Assembly (NCBI RefSeq): GCF_905397395.1
Contig: NZ_CAJPVH010000015.1
Location: 42,786-106,785 of the forward strand
DNA from: Cupriavidus campinensis
Lineage (GTDB): Bacteria; Pseudomonadota; Gammaproteobacteria; Burkholderiales; Burkholderiaceae
Length of the DNA: 64,000 nucleotides
Reading direction: 5' to 3'
Within the stretch, counting starts at the first letter, position 1, and each line of letters opens with the position of its first letter. A program made the position numbers and the translations under genes. Shown here piece by piece: positions 44,815-52,815 of this stretch. The notes beneath the pieces are model-generated. The model made no database searches and was not told where the DNA came from. It saw only the letters and a list, made by a program, of their open reading frames with translations.

Positions 44815-45399
44815 TCACAAACGCACGACTTCCTGGATCATCACCTTCGTGCTCGGGTTGGCCCCGTAGCCGATGGCGCTGACGCGGAAGACGTACTTGA
44901 TGTTGCCGGCCTCGAGGCTGCCTTCGTTGATGTCCGGGATCGATTCGATCAGGTAGCGCGGCTGCTTCGAGACGCCGTTGGCGCCCCCGGTCGGCATCTT
45001 CTGGTCGGCGGTCAGCAGCGTTATTTCGCCAAGTTCCACGGACCGGGCAGGATCTTCGAGGTACAGGTCCCACGCCGGCTTGCCCGTCACGGCGGGCAGG
45101 CAAAAGCCCTTGAAGCCGGCGACGTCGCAGGTCAGCGCGGCGCCGGTGACGCCGGAGATGAAGCGGATGTTGCGGATGTCGTTGCGGGCATCTCGCAGCG
45201 CCGCCTCGGCGGCCTGGAGCGCGATGTTCTGGTCGCGCGTGTTGCGGGCCATGCGCTCGGATGACAGGCTGGACATGCTCGCGGCCAGCCCGACCAGCGT
45301 CAGGATGATCAGGAACAGCAGCACCAGCACCAGCGAGATGCCGCGCTGCCCCTGGCGTCGATGCAGGCGGGCGCGCGGACGGGGAGGGATTCGCGTCAT
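44815..45399 (-). CDS. pilX: type IV pilus minor pilin PilX
   Basis: A 194-residue PilX. QRG precedes ISLVLVLLFLIILTLVGLAA, with the typical SSERMARNTRDQNIALQAAEAALRDA helix; Glu5 is lacking as usual for this tip subunit class. The C-terminal part has RYLIESIPDI and VFRVSAIGYG. It lies seven bases after pilW and 46 bases before pilY1; PilX, PilV, PilW, PilE and FimT/FimU form the assembly-priming tip complex that binds PilY1. Confidence 0.9.
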   Translation of the reverse strand: MTRIPPRPRARLHRRQGQRGISLVLVLLFLIILTLVGLAASMSSLSSERMARNTRDQNIALQAAEAALRDARNDIRNIRFISGVTGAALTCDVAGFKGFCLPAVTGKPAWDLYLEDPARSVELGEITLLTADQKMPTGGANGVSKQPRYLIESIPDINEGSLEAGNIKYVFRVSAIGYGANPSTKVMIQEVVRL

Positions 45400-45405
45400 G
45401 TCGTG

Positions 45406-46245
45406 TCAGTTCAGGCGGTTGCGGAGGGCGATGAAGAACGTGGCGTGCTTGCGCAGGCGGCCGTCGTTGGCCATGTTCATGACGCTGCCGGCATCACCGG
45501 CCGGGGCGACGTCGTTCTGCGCATACACCTTGCCGAAGTGGTTCATGACCAGCGAGGTCGGCGCGGCGTTCGTGGTGCTCTTGCCGCGCAGCACCAGCGA
45601 GACGCGCAGGGCGCGCACGTTGGCCATGTTTGCCGCGCCGGGCGGGACGAAGCGGTTGACGGTCTGGTCGCCGTCGGTATCCTCGCCCAGCAGGATCTGG
45701 AAGGCCTCGACATTGGGGAACAGCGGCGTGGCGGCCCCGTTGACCGTGCACTGGAGCCAGGGCACGCCGGCCGCGTCGTTGACGATCGAGAACACCTCGG
45801 TCACCAGGATGTTACCGTTCACATCGTTGCCGGCGCAGTCGACCATGGTGCCGTCCGGCGTCGGGGCCGTGGGCGTGCCCGGTACCGCTGCGGGGTCTGC
45901 CCCCGGCGGCGACGAGCCGAAATAGCGCACGGTCAGTGTGTCGCTGGTATTGACACCGGTATCGTTGGTGGCTTCGAGCGTCTCGTTGACACCGAAGCTG
46001 TTGTCCAGGAAGGTGAAGTCGGAGTATCCGGCCTGGCGGCCCTGCCGTTGCAGCAACTGCGCAATGGCGCGCGAGTTCTCCTGCACTTCGGCGAGATCGC
46101 CCTGTGTGTTGTACGAGCGCTGCTGCGCCAGGTAGAGCGAGATCACCACGATGACCAGCAGCATGCTGATCACCATGCCGACCATGAGTTCGACCAGGGT
46201 GAAACCCTGCGCGCGGCGCCTCGGCTTGCGGATGGACGTAGTCAT
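45406..46245 (-). CDS. pilW: type IV pilus minor pilin PilW
   Basis: A 279-residue PilW. RRRAQG precedes FTLVELMVGMVISMLLVIVV with Glu5 present; YLAQQRSYNTQGDLAEVQEN and IAQLLQRQGRQAGYSDF are family hallmarks. ATG 46245 overlaps the pilV stop by four bases (ATGA). The frame stays open upstream inside pilV but lacks similarity there. Confidence 0.9.
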   Translation of the reverse strand: MTTSIRKPRRRAQGFTLVELMVGMVISMLLVIVVISLYLAQQRSYNTQGDLAEVQENSRAIAQLLQRQGRQAGYSDFTFLDNSFGVNETLEATNDTGVNTSDTLTVRYFGSSPPGADPAAVPGTPTAPTPDGTMVDCAGNDVNGNILVTEVFSIVNDAAGVPWLQCTVNGAATPLFPNVEAFQILLGEDTDGDQTVNRFVPPGAANMANVRALRVSLVLRGKSTTNAAPTSLVMNHFGKVYAQNDVAPAGDAGSVMNMANDGRLRKHATFFIALRNRLN

Positions 46246-46793
46246 GGCACGAAGGCGGTCACGAATCGTTGAGGGGTGTCCTGGCCGTCTTCGCGCCACC
46301 AGATCTTGATGACGTAGGGTGCGCCGTTGACGTTCTGGCACTGCGGGTCCGCGGCGTCGCCGTCATTGGGGGACGCATCGATGCAGACCATTCCGCTGGC
46401 GGCGGGCAGCGCTTCCTTCAAATCGTCCAGCCAGGCCGCGAAGCTGGCCCCGGCCATGGCGGCCGGCGTGCAGCCCTTGGCCGCATAGCAATCGGCATTG
46501 GGCACGCTATTCGGCTTGTCGAACGCGCCAGCCGTCAGCGCGACCTCGTTGCTGCGCATCTGGTCTGCCAGGTTGTAGGCCATGGTGGTGGCCACGTTGC
46601 GCATGGACGCCGTGCGGGTATCGACCAGCGTGCGGAGCTGCAGCATGGCCAGCGCCAGGACGCCGATGGCGAGCACGACAATCGTGATCAGTGACTCAAT
46701 CAGCGTGAACCCGTCATGGCGCGCGCGCGCGGGCGTGCGCAGTCGAACCGGGCGGGCACGTCTCGGTAGGCCGTTCTGTTGGGAGGGCGACAT
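46242..46793 (-). CDS. pilV: type IV pilus minor pilin PilV
   Basis: A 183-residue PilV. The long basic leader ends HDG before FTLIESLITIVVLAIGVLALAM, with Glu5. MQLRTLVDTRTASMRNVATTMAYNLADQMRSN is the typical helix, and DCYAAKGCTPAAMA supplies a Cys pair. The gene follows fimT by four bases and overlaps pilW. Confidence 0.9.
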   Translation of the reverse strand: MSPSQQNGLPRRARPVRLRTPARARHDGFTLIESLITIVVLAIGVLALAMLQLRTLVDTRTASMRNVATTMAYNLADQMRSNEVALTAGAFDKPNSVPNADCYAAKGCTPAAMAGASFAAWLDDLKEALPAASGMVCIDASPNDGDAADPQCQNVNGAPYVIKIWWREDGQDTPQRFVTAFVP

Positions 46794-46797
46794 GGCG

Positions 46798-47457
46798 TCA
46801 GATGCAGGGCGTCTGCTGCTGGGTTTGGGGGCGGCCGCTGCCGGTCATGCTGACGGTCTGGCCGGGCAGTTCGGAATTGCGTTCGCAGAACTTCCAGGTG
46901 GCCGTGGGGGAGGTGGAGGCGCCCGAGGACCGGAATCGCACCAGGTCGGACGTGGCGCCCAGGTTGCTGGCTTCCAGGGTCAGGGTCGGGGTCGGGTCGT
47001 CGCTGTAACGCAGCACGTCGTCTGTGGGATCGACCACGCCGTCGGCGTTGAGATCGGCGAAGATCACGCGCCGCTGGTTCCAGTCGGCGGAGCAGGCGCT
47101 GCCGGTGCCCACGGGGCAGATCGTGACGGTGCCGTTGCGCCGTGCTGCCTCGCTGCGGGCCGCTTCGATTTCGGTGAAGAACTTCGACGATTCCGTCGCG
47201 ATGCGGCTGTTATGCAGGAAGGAGCGGAAGTTGGGGATAGCCGCTGCCGCGAGGATGCCGAGGATCGTCACGGCAGTCAGCAGCTCGATCAGCGTGAACC
47301 CGCCGATGATGCGCGTCTGAGAGCGGTGGAGACGCCCGATGCGGGCGCGGCTGTGCGGCTGGCTGGCATGCCGCGGCGACCCCATGCCAGCGGGCATGGA
47401 CGCAGGCCGAGCAGGCGTCAGCAAGCCCACTGCCCAAAGGCAGAAAGACTGACCCAT
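46798..47457 (-). CDS. FimT/FimU-type minor pilin (first gene of canonical pilin operon)
   Basis: A 219-residue GspH/FimT-domain pilin. The prepilin site is GG before FTLIELLTAVTILGILAAAA, with Glu5; RNGTVTICPVGTGSACSADW is characteristic of FimT/FimU. ATG 47457 has GGGAG six bases upstream, but this gives a leader of about 52 residues, far above the usual 6-30; an internal start (47397 or 47385) would shorten it but has a weak ribosome-binding site. FimT/FimU joins the tip complex and has been linked to DNA uptake in competent species. Confidence 0.85.
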   Translation of the reverse strand: MGQSFCLWAVGLLTPARPASMPAGMGSPRHASQPHSRARIGRLHRSQTRIIGGFTLIELLTAVTILGILAAAAIPNFRSFLHNSRIATESSKFFTEIEAARSEAARRNGTVTICPVGTGSACSADWNQRRVIFADLNADGVVDPTDDVLRYSDDPTPTLTLEASNLGATSDLVRFRSSGASTSPTATWKFCERNSELPGQTVSMTGSGRPQTQQQTPCI

Positions 47458-47530
47458 TTGTGACTCCCGTCCAAAAAATCGAACTGTTCTTTTGCTTTTC
47501 TATGGGCGGCGCGTTGGAGTTTTGCTGCGC

Positions 47531-47551
47531 CGGAGCCTCTGTTGGGCTCCG
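47531..47551. other. hairpin in the gap between nrdR and the pilin operon
   Basis: CGGAGCC (47531-47537) and GGCTCCG (47545-47551) form a seven-base stem with a seven-base loop. It lies in the probable leader of the pilin operon and downstream of nrdR. No clear U-run follows in either direction, so terminator function is doubtful. Confidence 0.4.
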
Positions 47552-47634
47552 TTTACGCCGTGCACGCGTTCGCCATCCGGCCCCCTTACCCGAAGGAGGT
47601 CAGTGCAGATTAGACAGCTTTTTTTACGAAGTAG

Positions 47635-48102
47635 CTACCCCTTTCGTGGGGTAGGCGGGGAAAATTCGTCGAGTACGTCGCGGAATTCCGACACATCTTC
47701 AAAACTGCGATAAACGGAAGCAAAGCGGATATAGGCAATTTTGTCGAGTTTGCGCAATTCGCGCATGACCAGCTCGCCTACCTGGCTGCTGGCGATCTCT
47801 TTCTCGCCCAGCGCCAGCAGTTTTTCCTCGATCCGGGTGATGGCCTGGTCGATGGCCTCGGCGGACACCGGCCGCTTGCGCAGGGCCAGCCGCATCGAGT
47901 CCTTGAGCTTGCCGCGCGTGTAGTCCACGCGTGAGCCGTTTTTCTTGACGATGGCGGGGAAGAAGAGCTCGATGCGCTCGTAGGTGGTGAAGCGGCGGTC
48001 GCAGGCTTCGCAACGCCGGCGGCGGCGCACCGTGTCACCGTCTTCGGAGACACGACTGTCAAGCACCTGGGTGTTGGAATGACCGCAGAAGGGGCATTTC
48101 AT
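47635..48102 (-). CDS. nrdR: transcriptional repressor NrdR
   Basis: A 155-residue NrdR. The zinc ribbon uses CPFC at residues 3-6 and CEAC near 31-34; an ATP-cone domain follows with [28 protein letters not shown]. It senses ATP/dATP and represses ribonucleotide reductase genes by binding NrdR boxes. No obvious box pair was found in this window, and no nrd genes are present here. It lies downstream of glyA on the same strand, separated by a terminator, as commonly seen in betaproteobacteria. Confidence 0.95.
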   Translation of the reverse strand: MKCPFCGHSNTQVLDSRVSEDGDTVRRRRRCEACDRRFTTYERIELFFPAIVKKNGSRVDYTRGKLKDSMRLALRKRPVSAEAIDQAITRIEEKLLALGEKEIASSQVGELVMRELRKLDKIAYIRFASVYRSFEDVSEFRDVLDEFSPPTPRKG

Positions 48103-48160
48103 GCCGGACCACCTGAAGATATATGCCGGGCCGCATTATCGCCCGCGGTGTGCAAAAGGT

Positions 48161-48188
48161 AAAACGGCGCTGCCGGGGCAGCGCCGTT
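48161..48188 (-). terminator. rho-independent terminator after glyA
   Basis: AACGGCGCTGC / GCAGCGCCGTT (48163-48173 and 48178-48188) forms an eleven-base stem with a four-base loop; on the minus strand it ends in TTTT (to 48161). It lies 50 bases after the glyA stop. Confidence 0.85.
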
Positions 48189-48199
48189 GGTCACACGCA

Positions 48200-48212
48200 C
48201 TATATAGATAGG
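48200..48212. repeat. AT-rich TATATAGAT element downstream of glyA
   Basis: CTATATAGATAGG lies between the glyA terminator and the glyA stop codon. It shares its core with the palindrome at 27955 and the element at 49626. Confidence 0.5.
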
Positions 48213-48237
48213 CGCGATGCCGGTTACGAGCCGGAAA

Positions 48238-49485
48238 TCAGCCGTAGACCGGGAAGCGGCGGGTCAGGGCGGACACCTGCTCGCGTACCTTGGCGATATT
48301 GGCTTCGTCGTGCGGGTTGTCCAGCACGTCGGCGATCAGGTTGGCCACCTGGCGCGCCTCGTCTTCCTTAAAGCCGCGCGTGGTCATGGCCGGCGAGCCC
48401 AGGCGCACGCCCGAGGTCACGAACGGCTTTTCCGGATCGTTCGGGATGGCGTTCTTGTTCACCGTGATATGGGCGTCGCCGAGGATCTTCTCGGCTTCCT
48501 TGCCGGTGATCTGCTTGGCGCGCAGGTCCACCAGCATCACGTGGCTCTCGGTCTTGCCGGACACGATGCGCAGGCCGCGCGCGATCAGCGTCTCGGCCAT
48601 CGCGGCGGCGTTCTTCACCACCTGTTGCTGGTAGGACTTGAACTCCGGCGTCAGCGCTTCCTTGAAGGCGACGGCCTTGCCGGCGATCACGTGCATCAGC
48701 GGGCCGCCCTGGATACCCGGGAAGATGGCCGAGTTGATGGCGCGCTCGTGCTCGGCCTTCATCAGGATCACGCCACCACGCGGGCCGCGCAGGCTCTTGT
48801 GGGTGGTCGTGGTCACGAAGTCGGCGTGCGGCACCGGGTTCGGGTACACGCCGGCGGCGATCAGGCCGGCGTAGTGGGCCATGTCCACCATGAAGTAGGC
48901 GCCAACATCCTTGGCCACCTTGGCGATCCGCTCGAAGTCGATGCGCAGGGCGAAGGCCGAAGCGCCGGCGATGATCATCTTCGGCTTCTTCTCGTGGGCC
49001 AGCTTCTCCAGCGCATCGTAGTCGATGTCTTCCTGGGCGTTCAGGCCGTAGCTGACGACGTTGAACCACTTGCCGCTCATGTTCAGGGCCATGCCGTGGG
49101 TCAGGTGACCGCCTTCGGCCAGGCTCATGCCCATGATGGTGTCGCCCGGCTTGAGCATGGCGAAGAACACGCCCTGGTTGGCCTGCGAGCCCGAGTTCGG
49201 CTGCACGTTGGCGGCTTCGGCGCCGAAGAGCTGCTTCACGCGGTCGATGGCCAGCTGCTCCACCACGTCCACGTACTCGCAGCCACCGTAGTAGCGCTTG
49301 CCGGGATAGCCTTCGGCGTACTTGTTGGTCAGCTGCGAGCCCTGGGCGGCCATCACGGCCGGCGAGGTGTAGTTTTCGGACGCGATCAGCTCGATATGGT
49401 CTTCCTGGCGCTGGTTTTCCTTCTGGATCGCGGCAAAGACTTCGGGGTCGATCTGCTCGATGGTGAAACGGCTGCGTTCAAACAT
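48238..49485 (-). CDS. glyA: serine hydroxymethyltransferase
   Basis: A 415-residue PLP enzyme converting serine and tetrahydrofolate to glycine and 5,10-methylene-THF, the main source of one-carbon units. [34 protein letters not shown], the PLP Lys in [14 protein letters not shown] and [17 protein letters not shown] are all intact; length is standard. The gene has its own terminator and a long upstream leader with alternative hairpins ending in a U-run 17 bases before the start codon, which suggests regulation by attenuation. Confidence 0.97.
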   Translation of the reverse strand: MFERSRFTIEQIDPEVFAAIQKENQRQEDHIELIASENYTSPAVMAAQGSQLTNKYAEGYPGKRYYGGCEYVDVVEQLAIDRVKQLFGAEAANVQPNSGSQANQGVFFAMLKPGDTIMGMSLAEGGHLTHGMALNMSGKWFNVVSYGLNAQEDIDYDALEKLAHEKKPKMIIAGASAFALRIDFERIAKVAKDVGAYFMVDMAHYAGLIAAGVYPNPVPHADFVTTTTHKSLRGPRGGVILMKAEHERAINSAIFPGIQGGPLMHVIAGKAVAFKEALTPEFKSYQQQVVKNAAAMAETLIARGLRIVSGKTESHVMLVDLRAKQITGKEAEKILGDAHITVNKNAIPNDPEKPFVTSGVRLGSPAMTTRGFKEDEARQVANLIADVLDNPHDEANIAKVREQVSALTRRFPVYG

Positions 49486-49501
49486 GGCGTGACTCGTCTG
49501 T

Positions 49502-49607
49502 AAAAAAGGGATGCCGATGCACTTTTCGGATAGCGAACAGGCAATCGGTATACATCTCGGGGGTTTCGCGGAACTTCGCGATTAGGGCGCGCGGGGAAGG
49601 CATCGGC
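49502..49607 (-). promoter_or_regulatory. attenuator- or riboswitch-like leader of glyA
   Basis: On the minus strand GGACGCCGAUGC (from about 49611) can pair with GCAUCGGCAUCC (49520-49509), 11 of 12 positions, directly followed by C and UUUUUU (49507-49502), a terminator shape with about 80 bases inside the loop. The same 3' arm, GCAUCGG, can instead pair with the nearer CCGAUUGC (around 49549-49542) with one bulged U. A small hairpin UCGCG-AAGUUC-CGCGA lies between. Mutually exclusive pairings before a U-run suggest transcription attenuation of glyA; a small RNA ending at the U-run is the alternative. Confidence 0.45.
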
Positions 49608-49625
49608 GTCCGGCACCAGTGACCC

Positions 49626-49640
49626 CTATATATATAGATG
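49626..49640. repeat. AT-rich TATATAGAT element upstream of glyA
   Basis: CTATATATATAGATG, about 140 bases upstream of the glyA start. It shares the TATATAGAT core with elements at 27955 and 48200. It could contain a -10-like sequence for glyA, but no matching -35 was found. Confidence 0.45.
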
Positions 49641-49980
49641 TCGTCCGGTGCAGGGCGCACCCTGCTTCCCATTCGCTGCCCAGGCGAGCGGCAGGCGTTT
49701 GTGATTCACGCCAGTGAACTTGCGCTTCCTCGTGGTAGTACCCACTGACTTCGCCAGTCGCGCAAGGTGGAATGGTTGCCGCAGAGTTTACGCGAGGCCG
49801 CGCCGCGCCGCAAGGCGGTGCCCCGGGGGCAAGGGCGGGGCAGGGCGGTGCGGAGTGTGGCGGTCGTGCATCGGGCCAGCTTCCCGCCAAGCCGCGCGGC
49901 GCCTGGCTCGCAACTTGCTGTTGCATTTCTCCTGCGGGTTTACCTGTGGCGGGCCGTTGCGGTCCGTTACAATGCCGGCC

Positions 49981-50385
49981 ATGCCGAACTTTGTCTGGCC
50001 GCTGCGCGTGTACTGGGAAGACACGGATGCCGGCGGCGTGGTGTTCTACGCCAACTACCTGAAATTCTTTGAACGGGCCCGGACCGAATGGCTGCGCTCG
50101 CTCGGAATCGGCCAGCAGGATCTTGCCGATACGTCCAATGTGGTCTTCGTGGTACGCAGTACTGCTGTGGAATACAATGCGCCCGCCCGGCTGGACGACC
50201 AGCTGGAAATCCGCACCGTGATTGAACGGGTGGGGCCGGCATCGGTCCAATTCGCCCAAGAAGCGTGGCGCGACGACCTCCAACTGGCCAGCGGCAAGAT
50301 CCGGGTGGGATGTGTCGATAAAAGCACATTTCGTCCGGCCCCGATTCCTGCTCCTGTTCTCGCAACTATAAGAAACGCTCGATGA
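49981..50385 (+). CDS. ybgC: tol-pal system-associated acyl-CoA thioesterase YbgC
   Basis: A 134-residue hot-dog thioesterase. [29 protein letters not shown] contains the catalytic Asp and the 4-hydroxybenzoyl-CoA-thioesterase-type motif. It hydrolyses acyl-CoA or acyl-ACP esters in the cytoplasm; its link to envelope function is unclear although the gene nearly always precedes tolQ. ATG 49981 is the family start; an in-frame ATG lies at 49972. No ribosome-binding site is seen, and TACAAT only eight bases before the start raises the possibility of a leaderless or very short-leader mRNA. The stop overlaps tolQ (ATGA). Confidence 0.9.
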   Translation: MPNFVWPLRVYWEDTDAGGVVFYANYLKFFERARTEWLRSLGIGQQDLADTSNVVFVVRSTAVEYNAPARLDDQLEIRTVIERVGPASVQFAQEAWRDDLQLASGKIRVGCVDKSTFRPAPIPAPVLATIRNAR

Positions 50386-51065
50386 ATCCGGTGACCGTCA
50401 CGCAAGACCTGTCGATTATCTCGCTGGTGCTGCACGCCAGCCTGCTGGCACAGGCCGTCATGGCGCTGCTGCTGGTGATGTCCCTCTTCTCGTGGACCTA
50501 TATTTTCCGCAAGCACCTGGCGCTGCGCGCCGCGCGCAGCCAGACGGAAATCTTCGAGCGCGACTTCTGGGCCGGCGGCGATCTCCAGGCGCTCTATAAC
50601 AGCGCCGTCAACAATCGCCATAACACCGGCGCGCTCGAGCGCATCTTCGAGTCCGGCATGGGCGAGTTCCTGAAGGCCCGCGAGCGCAGCAGCGACGCCG
50701 GCGCGCTGCTCGATGCCGCCCGCCGCGCCATGCGCGCCGCCTACCAGCGTGAGATGGATGTGCTCGAGTCGCACCTGCCGTTCCTGGCATCGGTGGGCTC
50801 GGTGAGCCCGTACATCGGCCTGTTCGGCACGGTGTGGGGGATCATGAACGCGTTCCGCGGCCTGTCGAATGTGCAGCAAGCGACGCTTGCATCGGTTGCG
50901 CCCGGTATCGCCGAAGCCCTCGTGGCCACGGCCATCGGCCTGTTTGCAGCGATTCCGGCCGTGATCGCCTACAACCGATATGCAACGGAGATCGACCGTC
51001 TGGCCATCCGTTTCGAGAGTTTCATGGAAGAGTTCCTGAACATTCTCCAGCGCCAGACCCGCTAA
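50382..51065 (+). CDS. tolQ: Tol-Pal system protein TolQ
   Basis: A 227-residue inner-membrane proton-channel subunit (MotA/TolQ/ExbB family). Three membrane segments: about residues 18-38, 135-155 and 170-190. [20 protein letters not shown] and [20 protein letters not shown] are the conserved TM2-TM3 motifs lining the proton path. With TolR it energises TolA, keeping the outer membrane attached during cell constriction. Coupled to ybgC by an ATGA overlap. Confidence 0.96.
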   Translation: MNPVTVTQDLSIISLVLHASLLAQAVMALLLVMSLFSWTYIFRKHLALRAARSQTEIFERDFWAGGDLQALYNSAVNNRHNTGALERIFESGMGEFLKARERSSDAGALLDAARRAMRAAYQREMDVLESHLPFLASVGSVSPYIGLFGTVWGIMNAFRGLSNVQQATLASVAPGIAEALVATAIGLFAAIPAVIAYNRYATEIDRLAIRFESFMEEFLNILQRQTR

Positions 51066-51098
51066 CCCACCTCATTCATCGCATTCGGAGCACCAGCC

Positions 51099-51536
51099 AT
51101 GGCAGCCATCCAGCGTCGCGGCGGCTCGCGCCGCCGGGCCAGCGCCGACATCAACGTCGTGCCGTACATCGACGTGATGCTCGTGCTGCTCGTCATCTTC
51201 ATGGTGGCGGCCCCCATCGTGAACCCGGCCGTGGTCGACCTGCCTTCCGTGGCCCAGGCCACGCCGCAGCAGAAGGCGCCGCCCATCGTCGTGTCCGTGC
51301 ATGAGGACGGCACGCTGACCGCGAGCGGCAAGGACAATGCCGGCAACGCCTTCGAGCGCAAGCTCGACAAGCGCGGCCTGCTGGATTTCGTCCACCAGCG
51401 CCAGAATGAGAACCCTGACCAGCCCGTGGTGATCGCCGCCGACCGTGCCGTGAAGTACGAGGCGGTGCTCGACGTGATGTCCGTACTGAAGGCCGACGGC
51501 GTGAAGCGCGTGGGCCTGATGGTCAAGTCCAAGTAA
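51099..51536 (+). CDS. tolR: Tol-Pal system protein TolR
   Basis: A 145-residue ExbD/TolR protein: a basic cytoplasmic tail, one membrane helix with the essential proton-accepting Asp25 in PYIDVMLVLLVIFMVAAPIV, and a periplasmic domain ending KADGVKRVGLMVKSK. It partners TolQ in the stator that drives TolA. It lies 33 bases after tolQ and 15 bases before tolA. Confidence 0.96.
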   Translation: MAAIQRRGGSRRRASADINVVPYIDVMLVLLVIFMVAAPIVNPAVVDLPSVAQATPQQKAPPIVVSVHEDGTLTASGKDNAGNAFERKLDKRGLLDFVHQRQNENPDQPVVIAADRAVKYEAVLDVMSVLKADGVKRVGLMVKSK

Positions 51537-51551
51537 GCCCCGCGACATCCA

Positions 51552-52610
51552 GTGGCCAGTCTCTCGTCACGTCATCCGCAAGCCCGGCCGCAGCGCCGGG
51601 CACAGGCCGCCGCCTACCCCTACCAGCCGGTGAAGGAGCGCGGCACCACGCGCTCGTTCCTGATGGCCCTGTTCATGCACCTGCTGCTCGGGCTGGTCCT
51701 CTACTACGGCGTGCGCTGGCAGAGCAGCACGCCGGTGGGCGCTGAAGCCGAGCTGTGGGACGAGATTCCCGACACCACGCCGGCCCCGCCGCCGCGCCCG
51801 GTAGAGCAGCCGCGCCCGACGCCGCAGCCCGAGCCAGCCGTACGCAGCAAGGCCGAGGAAGACGCGGACATCGCCCTGGAACGCCAGAAGCGCAAGCAGG
51901 CCGAGGAGGCCGCCGAGCGCGAGGCCGCCCGCAAGGAACAGGAAAAACGCGACGCCCAGCGCAAGGAAGAGCAGCGCAAGGAAGACCTGCGCCAGCAACA
52001 GCAGCGCGAAGAGGCGCAGCGCAAGGAAGACGCCAGGAAGAAGGCTGAGCAGGATCGCAAGGAGCAGGCCGAGCGCGACCGCAAGGAAGCGGCCGACGCG
52101 AAGGCGAAGGCTGACGCCAAGGCCCGCGCTGACGCGGAGCAGAAGGCGAAGGCCGCCGATGCCGAGCAGAAGGCCCGTGCGAAGGCGGACGCCGATGCGA
52201 AGGCCAAGCGCGAAGCCGCCGCCAACGCCCAGCGCAAGAGCGAGCTGGCGCGCCTGCAGGCGATGGCCGGCGGCAGCGCCACCTCCAGCGGCGGCGGCGT
52301 GGGCAATGCGGCCGGCTCCGGCGCGGGCTCGGGCGGCAAGGCGTCGCCGGGCTACGCCGACCGCGTGCGCCGCAAGGTGAAGCCGAACATCAACTTCGGT
52401 GGCGATGTGGACGGGAATCCGGCCGCCGTGGTGTCGGTCTCGCTGGCGCCGGATGGCTCGCTGCTGTCCGCCCGCCTGAGCAAGTCCAGCGGCAACGCGG
52501 ACTGGGACAACGCCGTGCTGCGTGCGGTACAGCGCTCCGACCCGCTGCCGGTTGACGAGAACGGCAAGGCGCCTTCGAGCTTCACGATCACGTTCAAGCC
52601 CAAGGACTAG
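51552..52610 (+). CDS. tolA: cell envelope integrity protein TolA
   Basis: A 352-residue TolA with a GTG start. After a basic N-terminus comes one membrane helix (SFLMALFMHLLLGLVLYYGV, about residues 36-56), a Pro-rich stretch, and a long Lys/Glu/Ala/Arg-rich helical domain (about 100-235). Gly/Ser-rich sequence leads to the C-terminal domain of about 90 residues, VKPNINFGGDVDGNPAAVVS to SFTITFKPKD, a TonB-C/TolA-C fold. It spans the periplasm and contacts Pal and TolB. Confidence 0.93.
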   Translation: MASLSSRHPQARPQRRAQAAAYPYQPVKERGTTRSFLMALFMHLLLGLVLYYGVRWQSSTPVGAEAELWDEIPDTTPAPPPRPVEQPRPTPQPEPAVRSKAEEDADIALERQKRKQAEEAAEREAARKEQEKRDAQRKEEQRKEDLRQQQQREEAQRKEDARKKAEQDRKEQAERDRKEAADAKAKADAKARADAEQKAKAADAEQKARAKADADAKAKREAAANAQRKSELARLQAMAGGSATSSGGGVGNAAGSGAGSGGKASPGYADRVRRKVKPNINFGGDVDGNPAAVVSVSLAPDGSLLSARLSKSSGNADWDNAVLRAVQRSDPLPVDENGKAPSSFTITFKPKD

Positions 52611-52815
52611 GCGCCTCATCTGCCATGTTTTGCAACATAATGCAACCTTCATCGATGGCGCTGGGTCGCATTGCTACCATGAACGGTTGCCTGACGCGGC
52701 CGGCAGCGTGCAATTGCGCGCAGAACGGGCCATGCGCCAAGCGGCGCGTTGCCCGTCCTGCTGTAGTTGCTGTGCCCGCCGCACCGATGAATCCTGATAT
52801 CGACTGAGGAGCAGC

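Larger units (their letters stand above)
49486..49980. other. 495-base intergenic region between divergent glyA and ybgC
   Basis: No convincing gene. Closest to glyA is a leader with alternative hairpins (listed separately). Then come the AT-rich element at 49626 and the hairpin GCAGGG-CGCA-CCCTGC (49650-49665). From 49700 to 49960 I see only GC-rich sequence that stays open in several frames without coding character; the ybgC-tol promoter must lie near its end, where TACAAT is found at 49968. Confidence 0.6.

Noticed and set aside
47560..47585. TGGCGA...GTGCA on the minus strand as a sigma-54 promoter for the pilin operon
   Set aside because: Several mismatches in both the -24 and -12 elements.
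52625..52807. A 60-codon Cys-containing frame filling the tolA-tolB gap
   Set aside because: Third-position GC is well below that of real genes here, no ribosome-binding site precedes it and no family is recognised; probably leader sequence.
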